NCBI GenBank assembly: GCA_017798145.1
Contig: CP059069.1
Location: forward strand, 124,001-188,000
Source: Akkermansiaceae bacterium
Lineage (GTDB): Bacteria; Verrucomicrobiota; Verrucomicrobiia; Verrucomicrobiales; Akkermansiaceae
Length of the DNA stretch: 64,000 nucleotides
Direction of reading: 5' to 3'
This document shows, in pieces, positions 58,701 through 64,000 of the stretch (position 1 is its first letter; every line of letters starts with the position of its first letter). Under the pieces are notes generated by a model. It ran no database searches and was not told the DNA's origin. It saw only the letters and a list, made by a program, of their open reading frames with translations. A program made the position numbers and the translations under genes.

Positions 58701-60609
58701 CACCAAATCCGGAGAAGCCAGCCTGATCATAAGCGGCGAGAGCACCCATACCGGCACGTTCCATTTGACGGCTGGAACCGTTCAGATCGGAAACGGCGGC
58801 ACTACCGGATCGCTCGCTTCCGAGAGTTTCACCGGCAACGGCATCGTGCGGTTCAACCGCGCCGACAACGTGACCCTGAACAACGTGATTTCGGGTCGCA
58901 ACCAGGTTATCAAGGATGGCCCGGGCACCCTCACCCTCGCGGGCGTAAACCCCTACGCTGGCTCCACCTCGGTCATTGGTGGCACCCTTGCGATCTCCGG
59001 CTCGCTCACTGCGGGAAGAACGATCAATGTAGCCGGTGCCTCCACCTTTGAGATCGTTGACGGAGGATTCGTGAGAAGCGAAAACACAAGAATCGGCACA
59101 ACCGCCGGATCCAACGCATTTGCGGTTGCGAGCGGGGGGACCTGGAACGAGTTTGTGATCGATGTTGGTCCGATCGGCGGCGGCACCGGCACTCTGCGGA
59201 TCGGCGGCAGCGCCGTGGTAACAACAGGTGACCTGAACATCGGCTCGGCGTCAGGATCGAACGGTTTGGTTGAGATGGATTCCGGCCGGCTTACCGCCAG
59301 CCAGACCACTGTGGGCGGGTCATTTCTGGGCTCTAGTGGAGAGGGAGCCACGGGAAGCGGTAGCCTTGAAATCGGCGGCACCGCGGATTTTTCGTCCGGT
59401 TCCCTGTTCGTCGGCTCGGCATCCGAGGGCAGCGCGAGATTCACCGGTGGGACGACCAACGCGTCTCTCATCCTCGTGGGATTGTTTGGATCAGGAAGCA
59501 TGGATGTCAGCGGAACGGCTCGCGTTTTGTCAAACTCCCTAACCGTTGGACTTTTCCGTAACGGCGTGATGGATGTCAGCGGCGGTTCGGTGGAAAGCCC
59601 CCAATTTTTCATCGGCAGCAACGCTTCCGGAACCGTGAACATCAGCGGCACGGGTGAGGTGATTGCCGGAATGACCCAAATGGCTGGAGCATCGGGATCG
59701 TCCGCAGCGCTTAACCTCCTTGGAGGGCGGTTGACCACCGCGGGATTCGCGAATCCCGTGGGCTCCTCCGCCATTGGCTTTGCTGGGGGCACGCTACGGC
59801 TTTCCGCCAATCAGGCGGATCTTTTCAGCGGCTTCGCGCCCGGGACGGTGAGCCTCGGCACCGGCGGCGGCACCATCGATACCCAAGGCTTCAGCGTTTC
59901 CACCCAATACAACCTCGGCGGCAGCGGCTCGCTGACCAAGCGGGGCAGCGGAACCCTCACCCTCGGCGGGGCGAACACCTACGGCGGCATCACGACGGTG
60001 AGCAGCGGTGCGTTGCTGATCGCAGGCTCCCTGCAAAGCCCTGTCATCCACATCGAATCCGGCGGCACACTCGGCGGATCGGGAACCATCCTTGGCGATG
60101 TGAACGTGATGGCAGGGGGCGCCCTCTCGCCAGGCAGCAGCCCCGGCACCCTCAGCACCGGCTCGCAAACCTGGGCGGGCGGAGGCAGCTACATCTGGGA
60201 AATGAGCGATGTCCTCGCGGGAAAAGGCATGCCGCAGGGCTGGGACTGGATGTCCCTCAGCGGCGCGCTGAACATCACCGCCACCACGTCCACCCCGTTC
60301 AACATCAACATCACCTCCCTCGCACTCGGCAACTCGCCGGGTCAGGTGCACAACTTCTCGGACTCGACGGCTTATTCGTGGATCATCGCCAGTGCATCCG
60401 GGGGGATCAACGGCTTCGACGCCTCCGCCTTCAATCTCGTAACCTCCGGCTTCGCGAACCCGCATACCGGCAGCTTCGGCATCGGCTCGGACGGCAGCGA
60501 TATCTTCCTCACCTACACCCCCATCCCGGAGCCATCCTCCTCCCTCGCCCTCATGCTCGGCGCGATGCTCACCACGCTCCGGCGCAAAAGGCCAATCACC
60601 GGGAAATGA
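52765..60609 (+). CDS. Giant beta-strand-repeat surface protein with PEP-CTERM tail
   Basis: A 2,614-residue exported protein. The N-terminus (LENGIVGVATILGLIACGGS) is a signal peptide. The body consists of Gly/Ser/Thr/Asn repeats of two kinds: autotransporter-associated strand repeats (LTKSGTGTLTLSGANSYTG, more than a dozen) and DUF-like repeats (GGTANVTTGGVIVG; FIGSNASGTVNISGTGEVI). A right-handed beta-helix is expected. The C-terminus PIPEPSSSLALMLGAMLTTL plus RRKR is a PEP-CTERM anchor, not a beta-barrel. A 546-bp internal tandem duplication lies at about 57.6-58.7 kb. Likely adhesion, polysaccharide binding or surface layer. Confidence 0.9.
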   Translation: MGNFKPLENGIVGVATILGLIACGGSASAQDIRVTGSLSSFAGTVTQADVTQPFWGTSDLTVGSSGSGTLSISGAGEVTLGGITSINGGFTQSLIEVMGGKLTTQGELRVSGGSLSINNGGTVVSQGVVFLGDNGAGSATVTGGSWSLGTDLRVGFFGAGSLEIGGTGSVISNNVYIGGRTSNADSVARINAGSWNNVTNILVGSGLNQSRGTLEVGGTANVTTGGVIVGLDANTTGIFRLNGGILSTNQVSKGAGAGSVSFDGGTLRLLQNQSALFSGFAPGELTLNAGGGKIDTNGFAVATDRVFSGAGGLTKSGTGTLTLSGANSYTGTTSIEAGTLALNGGQALGDSSAVVMTGGTLLLNASETIGSLAGATGSVSLNGQTLTTGANNGTSTFGGIISGSGGLTKAGTGTFALTAANTFAGNTMVRGGVLRAEGAGAFNTPGHTLSVGVDSGDNGTFELAGGANTFGSVAVGVNSGATGALRLLGGSLSTFQISKGAGSGSLLFDGALLRATANNGNFLSGFGAGDVQIGAGGVRIDDQSFSVGVTAGIGGSGGLTKGGSGTLTLSGSNAYTGTTTVEGGVLALGGGAAISDSGAVHLAGGTLRLLSGETIGSLSGAAGTLLDLSSAGLTVGSNNATTTFSGNISGGNSFIKVGGGTMTLDGATNTTASNFIREGTLRVTSGGSFFQPRTTSQLVNIFLNIGSLTGDPATFLIDGTGTFSGGANVRVGDALGYNGLLAIDGGSFTAGNLSVGYEANGNLRVASGAVVNANTFLLGDRASGSGSATINGTLNMTGGSGIIVGLNGSGALTIGNGGLVNAPSVGLGAFSGSSGSVLLSAGGVLQTGQIGGAAGTAFTFDGGTLRITGNQSILFGSLGTLPPAITGNGGIIDTQAFAVATNAGFTGAGGLIKRGSGSLTLNGVAGNTGTTTVDAGLLILGGGDAIHDTAPIIVKGGGSVRLEASETIGSLAGLEASGLVLNGGSTLTTGGNHNTTAYLGSITGTGSLVKTGTGTLTLEGVVSHGAGTTVRGGALSIAGNGSLTHAAPIVVGSQSGDIALFVAGGSAEVTTDAFVLGAVGGSSGTLGLNGGRITVGQVLAGGGGAGVSFNGGILRLAGNQGNLFSGFGSSGITLGAGGGTLDTQGFDVAPAVPLSGTGALTKAGTGRLTLVGANTYSGGTVIQAGTLRIGTGASISGNVSNSGSLVFERTDAHIFGGDISGSGSLSKTGTGTLTLGGNSSYTGGTTIQQGTVIAGHANALGTGTVTLQGGSLRVETANLATGVITVGNGSATVTGSTAAALSSNFIEIGSNGTGTLDITNRGTVRSTTSFVAGINGTGNGAVTLDGQFSNLQVGTFAGLGFTPGTSGSITLNNASNATVAQFALVGGEGSGTLSVHGGSLFRTEQDLNIGFGAASVGALNVQSGGLVTTRGNAYSGFAGQGSASLENGSRWDITGFAEVAHASTGSLAIASGSVVNVGSSLAIGVGAAANGQVSVSGVSTSLNTGSILVGQAGQGSLSITDRSLVSASGPITIGGLAGGAGTLNISSGSILSVGGTDGLRGGAGTHSVSLSASTLRVIGSSLTSSLDMALAQQVVFDTNGFNNTLNGRLTGSSSVRKIGAGTLTLGGDNSFDGGLTVAAGNLSLTSANAVGTGTLTLLAGSTNLGGATPNISKIIFNGGILSGGSTSNVGAFEARTGSLTYDLTGAAALTKTGTGTFALSGNSSFTGGVNLQNGTLSIDSGTALGASSGVLSLEGGVLRTTGSSTTQQSVLVSVPESIVETQANLTFNGPVSGSGSFRKTGSANLTLGGENTFAGGLVLAAGSLAITHANAMGPGTLTLLAGSADLGGVTPNISKIIFDGGILSGGSTSNVGAFEARSGSLTYDLSGAAALTKTGSGTFSLGGNSSFTGGVFLQGGVLSIDSGSALGASGGLVNFEGGSLRTTAASTSLQDFFIPVTGGMIDTQADLTLAGTLTGSGLFTKSGEASLIISGESTHTGTFHLTAGTVQIGNGGTTGSLASESFTGNGIVRFNRADNVTLNNVISGRNQVIKDGPGTLTLAGVNPYAGSTSVIGGTLAISGSLTAGRTINVAGASTFEIVDGGFVRSENTRIGTTAGSNAFAVASGGTWNEFVIDVGPIGGGTGTLRIGGSAVVTTGDLNIGSASGSNGLVEMDSGRLTASQTTVGGSFLGSSGEGATGSGSLEIGGTADFSSGSLFVGSASEGSARFTGGTTNASLILVGLFGSGSMDVSGTARVLSNSLTVGLFRNGVMDVSGGSVESPQFFIGSNASGTVNISGTGEVIAGMTQMAGASGSSAALNLLGGRLTTAGFANPVGSSAIGFAGGTLRLSANQADLFSGFAPGTVSLGTGGGTIDTQGFSVSTQYNLGGSGSLTKRGSGTLTLGGANTYGGITTVSSGALLIAGSLQSPVIHIESGGTLGGSGTILGDVNVMAGGALSPGSSPGTLSTGSQTWAGGGSYIWEMSDVLAGKGMPQGWDWMSLSGALNITATTSTPFNINITSLALGNSPGQVHNFSDSTAYSWIIASASGGINGFDASAFNLVTSGFANPHTGSFGIGSDGSDIFLTYTPIPEPSSSLALMLGAMLTTLRRKRPITGK

Positions 60610-62797
60610 GGCCGCGTTCCCCGTCTCTCGAGCCGTATCTCTTCCGGTAGCACCTTGAAAGGTACCCCGGCGTCAGGCCCACCTCCGCCGCGACCTCGGA
60701 AAACGTCGCAAAGCGCTTGCAGCAGATCAGCTCGTGGGCGCGCTGCAGCCGCCGCGAGAGGATCACCGCAGACGGCGATTCCCCGGCGATCCCGATCACC
60801 TTGCGCCGAAGCTGCCTGTCGCTATAGCCGATCTGCTGCGCCAGCACCGCCACGGTGAAATCCGGAGAGGAAAGCCGCGCGTCGATGTGCGCGATCAGAT
60901 CCTCCCACCACAGGGCGTTCCCGTCGTTTTCCCGGAAACCCGCAGGCAGCCGCACCCGCAGCCGCTGGTGCAGTTCGGCGATCGAAAACGGCTTGGAAAG
61001 GTAATCGTCCGCACCCGCCGCCAGCCCCTCCACCCTGTGATCCACCCCGCCCTTTGCGGAAAGCAGCACCACCGGCACTTTCCCCCACTTCGGCATCGCC
61101 CGCAGCCTGCGGCAGAATTCCAGTCCGTCGATCTGCGGCATCATCACATCGGAGAGGATGATGTCCGGCTTCGCCTTCCCCAATATCTCCAGCGCCTCCG
61201 CCCCGTTTCCGGCCACCTCCACGCGATAGAATCCCTCCAGATGCAGCCGCAGATACGTCCGCATGTCGAAGTTGTCCTCCACCAGCAAAAGCCTCGGCGC
61301 GTCATCCATCGCCCCGTTTCTCGCGTGCAACGGGCTCGTGCCGCCCACCGCCAATGGCCGCGGCACGGGCGGGGCGGAGAGATCCACATCCTCGGGATCG
61401 AAGTGCTCGCAGCCCGTCGGCAGGGTGAAACGGAACACGCTGCCCTTGCCCGCCTCGCTCTGCACGGAGATGCGCCCGCCGTGCAGCTCCACCATCTCCC
61501 GCGCGATCGCCAGCCCTATCCCCATGCCTTCCCTGGCCCGGTTTGCCCCGGAATCCCCTTGGTAAAACCTCTCGAAAACCCGCCCGAGCGTCTGCTCGTC
61601 CATGCCGATCCCCTCATCGGAGACCACCACCTCCGCCAACCCGCCTTCCCCCGGAGCGACGTGCACCCGCACCTTGGAGCCCTGCCCGGAAAATTTAAGC
61701 GCGTTCCCGATCAGGTTGCAGAGCACTTTTTCCAGCTTGGATTCATCAAAGAAAACCTCGCAAACCTCGGGGGCCGAAAACTCAAGCGCGATTCCCCGCT
61801 CACCCGCTGCCGCCACGAAATCATCCGCGATCTCCCTCGCGAAGCCGGCCAGATCCCGCCGCTTCACGTTCAGCGAAAACGCCCCCGCATCCAGCAACGC
61901 CAGATCGATCAGCTCGGTCAGCAGCCCGTCGAGCCTGCCGATGTTCCGCGCGACCATCTGCCAGGCCGCCGCCCGCGCCGCATCCGGTTCCTCCCCGTTC
62001 TCCAGATCCGCCAGCGGCCCGCGGATGAGCGCCAGCGGGGTCTTGATCTCGTGGGTCAGGTTCGCCAGCCAGTTGCTCTGCCGCCGGTAGGTTTCCTCCG
62101 CCGCCGCCTTCGCCCGCCGCAGCTCGCGCTCCGTTTCCAGACGCCCGGTCACATCCCGGAAATTGTTCACCAAGCCGCCGATCCGCGGGTCATCCGTCGC
62201 GTTGAGCACCGTCCCCTCCAGATAGATGTAGTGCCCCGCCTTGTGGCGGAAACGCACGATCTCCGTCTCCACGATCCCCGGTCCCTCCGCGAGGTGCGCG
62301 AAGCGCGGCATCACCCGCTCCATGTCATCCGGGTGGCAGAAATCGAACAGGTTTTTCCCCTCCATCTCCTCCGCCCGGTAGCCGTGGATGCGCTCGTTCG
62401 AGGGGCTTTCATACAGGATGTTCGCTCCCGTATCGAAGATCGATATCCCCTCGGCCGACCTCTCTATGAGCGCATGGAAATGCCGTCCCTCGCGCAGCAT
62501 GCGCTCGGTTGCCTGGTGCCCTGCGGTCACATCCTCCGAATTGAGGAAATCCCCGTGCCGCCGCAGCCGCAGCCAGCGCTTCCCGCCTTCCGCCGCCGCC
62601 ACGAGCGCGGTCCCGTCGCAGCCATCCCACCAGAGCATCGCGGACTCCACGTCGTCCAGCGCCAGTTCCTCAGGCCAGAGTCCGCCGGATCGCCCCTCCA
62701 GGCGTCCCGCGACGACATGACAAAGCGAAAGACCGGGAAAAACCATCTGATCCGGGCAGCCGTTGGCGATCTCATCCATTTTGCTCACGGACAACAC
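60596..62797 (-). CDS. Hybrid histidine kinase with receiver and AraC output
   Basis: A 733-residue one-protein signalling system, apparently cytosolic (no signal peptide or membrane helix). A GAF/unknown N-terminal part (1-95) precedes a PAS domain (105-225; SAEGISIFDTGANILYESPS). The kinase core has His249 in LANLTHEIKTPL and ATPase boxes NLIGNALKFS, DEGIGM and GMGIGLA. A receiver domain follows with Asp550 in LSDVMMPQIDG. The output is an AraC-type HTH (SDRQLRRKVIGIAGESPSA; LTPGYLSRCYRKRYGSR). It resembles Bacteroidetes/Verrucomicrobia polysaccharide-locus HTCS but lacks the periplasmic sensor. Its 3' end overlaps the giant gene by 14 bp. Confidence 0.92.
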   Translation of the reverse strand: MLSVSKMDEIANGCPDQMVFPGLSLCHVVAGRLEGRSGGLWPEELALDDVESAMLWWDGCDGTALVAAAEGGKRWLRLRRHGDFLNSEDVTAGHQATERMLREGRHFHALIERSAEGISIFDTGANILYESPSNERIHGYRAEEMEGKNLFDFCHPDDMERVMPRFAHLAEGPGIVETEIVRFRHKAGHYIYLEGTVLNATDDPRIGGLVNNFRDVTGRLETERELRRAKAAAEETYRRQSNWLANLTHEIKTPLALIRGPLADLENGEEPDAARAAAWQMVARNIGRLDGLLTELIDLALLDAGAFSLNVKRRDLAGFAREIADDFVAAAGERGIALEFSAPEVCEVFFDESKLEKVLCNLIGNALKFSGQGSKVRVHVAPGEGGLAEVVVSDEGIGMDEQTLGRVFERFYQGDSGANRAREGMGIGLAIAREMVELHGGRISVQSEAGKGSVFRFTLPTGCEHFDPEDVDLSAPPVPRPLAVGGTSPLHARNGAMDDAPRLLLVEDNFDMRTYLRLHLEGFYRVEVAGNGAEALEILGKAKPDIILSDVMMPQIDGLEFCRRLRAMPKWGKVPVVLLSAKGGVDHRVEGLAAGADDYLSKPFSIAELHQRLRVRLPAGFRENDGNALWWEDLIAHIDARLSSPDFTVAVLAQQIGYSDRQLRRKVIGIAGESPSAVILSRRLQRAHELICCKRFATFSEVAAEVGLTPGYLSRCYRKRYGSRDGERGLISR

Positions 62798-63064
62798 ATC
62801 GCCCCAATCATGGGGATTTCACTTAATTTATCGCACGCATCCGTACATTTGGCCGGGGTTGCCCCTCCGTGAGAACCCGGCTCGGGGAGCGCCTCGGTCT
62901 CGTATGTGATGGGCGTGGCGGGTGGACGGGGATTTTTCGGTTTTCCAGTCGGTGCATTTCCGCTTCGCTCCGGGAAGGAGAAGCGTGCGTCCCGCCGCTT
63001 TTCCACAACCCGGGCCATCTCCTTGTCCTCCGCAAAGGGGCTGGAAGCACCCTTCTCCATAACC
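62798..63064. other. Intergenic region between kinase and amidohydrolase
   Basis: No gene seen. It contains the GACGGGGATTTTTCGGTTTTC copy at 62925 of the motif found before uxaE, followed by CGCTTCGCTCCGGGAAGG. It separates divergent genes, so promoters for both should be here. Confidence 0.4.
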
Positions 63065-63886
63065 ATGATCGACTCCCACCATCATCTCTGGCGCTACTCG
63101 AAGGAGGAATATCCTTGGATCCCCGAGGGCTCGCCGCTTGCGCAAGACCAGCTCATTCCCGAACTCGAAACCGTTGCATCCGAATCCGGCGTGACGGGAA
63201 CCGTCGTTGTCCAAGCCCGACAAGTCACCGGGGAATCCGATTTCCTGCTCTCGCTTGCGGATCAAACGGATCGCATCAAGGCGGTCGTCGGCTGGGTGCC
63301 GCTGATCGATGAAAACGTATCCGAGGAACTCGCCCGGCTTTCGCCGCATCCGAAGTTCAATGCCGTCCGCCACGTGCTCCAGGAAGAGCCCGACGAATAT
63401 TTCCTCCGCGACGATTTCCACCGCGGACTGTCTCAGCTACCGTCCTTCGGACTGAACTTCGATCTTCTCATCTTCCAGCGGCAACTTCCCGTTGCCATCC
63501 AGCTTGTGGATCGCCAGCCGGATCTGCCCATCGTCCTCAACCACATCGCAAAGCCGGAAGCCCGCAACGGTCGGGTCGAATCCGGATGGCGCGAGGGCAT
63601 GAAGGAAATCGCGAAGCGCGAGAACGTGGTCGGCGTGAAGTTCTCGGGACTGCTCACCGAGTTTCCCGAGGGCGAAGGCGATGCCGAAACCGTCTCCGCG
63701 TATTTCCACGAAACGCTCGAAATATTTGGAGCCGACCGGGTCATGTTCGGCACGGATTGGCCGGTTTGCTTGCTACGCACCGGCTACAAATCTTGGGCGG
63801 ACACCGTCCGCAATCTCGCGGAAGGCCTTTCCGAACGTGATGCGATCCTTTCGGGAAACGCCGCACGCTGCTACGGGATTGCCTGA
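63065..63886 (+). CDS. Amidohydrolase 2 family, L-fuconolactonase-like
   Basis: A 273-residue TIM-barrel metal hydrolase. The H-x-H-x-W motif MIDSHHHLWRY opens the protein. Conserved later ligands are His in FNAVRHVLQEE, VLNHIAKP with the fourth-strand His, and MFGTDWP with the final Asp. The group includes L-fucono- and L-rhamnono-lactonases, which open sugar lactones made by aldose dehydrogenases. Together with the aldo-keto reductase and FucU-like genes at 18-21 kb this suggests oxidative deoxy-sugar catabolism. The start at 63065 is the family start. Confidence 0.85.
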   Translation: MIDSHHHLWRYSKEEYPWIPEGSPLAQDQLIPELETVASESGVTGTVVVQARQVTGESDFLLSLADQTDRIKAVVGWVPLIDENVSEELARLSPHPKFNAVRHVLQEEPDEYFLRDDFHRGLSQLPSFGLNFDLLIFQRQLPVAIQLVDRQPDLPIVLNHIAKPEARNGRVESGWREGMKEIAKRENVVGVKFSGLLTEFPEGEGDAETVSAYFHETLEIFGADRVMFGTDWPVCLLRTGYKSWADTVRNLAEGLSERDAILSGNAARCYGIA

Positions 63887-63889
63887 AAT

Positions 63890-64000
63890 TCAGGGATGGA
63901 GTTCGATGGGAGGCACATCCTCCTCGCTCAACACCTCGTTCTCATGTGGTTTCGGAGGCTTGGAGCCCTCGATGAATTCGTAATGATCTAGGCCTTCGAA
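63890..64000 (-). CDS. C-terminal end of a gene cut by the window edge
   Basis: A minus-strand frame open to the window edge that codes for 36 residues (FEGLDHYEFIEGSKPPKPHE, then an acidic end EEDVPPIELHP) and a stop at 63890. It is convergent with the amidohydrolase gene. Too short to name. Confidence 0.5.
   Translation of the reverse strand, partial: FEGLDHYEFIEGSKPPKPHENEVLSEEDVPPIELHP

Noticed and set aside
60734..62872. 712-codon plus-strand frame antisense to the hybrid kinase
   Set aside because: The kinase frame has all catalytic motifs; the antisense product is His/Arg/Pro-rich without any domain.

Overview
The window looks like a chromosomal segment of a GC-rich Verrucomicrobium, probably Verrucomicrobiales. 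Three things suggest this: many PEP-CTERM proteins with V/I-P-E-P-S tails, PEP-CTERM-anchored autotransporter-type beta-strand-repeat proteins, and GntR/LacI-type regulators next to a sulfatase, a sialate-esterase-like enzyme and a pectate-lyase-fold protein. This placement rests on gene content only.

Layout: 0-7 kb carries housekeeping genes: ychF (-), an ATGA-coupled run of two exported proteins, a UPF0047 enzyme and nadC (+), a DUF2459-like lipoprotein, and a sulfatase (-). 7-10 kb is accessory: a Phd/PIN toxin-antitoxin pair bracketed by two decayed copies of the 3' end of an Lhr-like helicase gene, then an AT-richer two-gene operon of unknown function. 10-18.5 kb holds a glycosyltransferase, a photolyase-family protein lacking most Fe-S ligands, a REP transposase in its own inverted repeats, an SDR, an ABC-F ATPase and a LamG/discoidin protein. 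18.7-24.8 kb is a co-oriented sugar-catabolism block (RbsD/FucU mutarotase, TIM-barrel isomerase, aldo-keto reductase, a PDZ/HEAT protein, a zinc dehydrogenase), followed by the K+ transporter kup. 27-35 kb has five PEP-CTERM loci (one an orphan tail) and two paralogous GntR/LacI-type regulators.

The main discovery is at 35.5-50.8 kb: a chromosomal integron. A truncated integrase gene (about 50,455-50,793, +) faces away from an array of about 12 minus-strand cassettes with 11 recognisable attC sites. In eight of the ten cassettes where both ends survive, the first bases of the cassette are the exact reverse complement of the outer core box of its own attC. The first cassette starts inside the presumed attI at about 50,190. 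Several cassette ORFs stop inside attC, so unrelated proteins share attC-encoded C-terminal tails. A complete IS110/IS1111-type element sits exactly on one attC crossover point and carries a 445-bp tandem duplication. One cassette carries a subtilase/PEP-CTERM gene pair, another a phage-like divergent switch. The integrase was cut off by a REP-type transposase fragment.

51-64 kb returns to core sugar metabolism and surface proteins: uxaE, a 2,614-residue beta-strand-repeat PEP-CTERM protein, a cytosolic hybrid histidine kinase with an AraC output, and a fuconolactonase-like amidohydrolase. With the 18.7-24.8 kb block this suggests use of deoxy sugars and uronic acids from complex polysaccharides.
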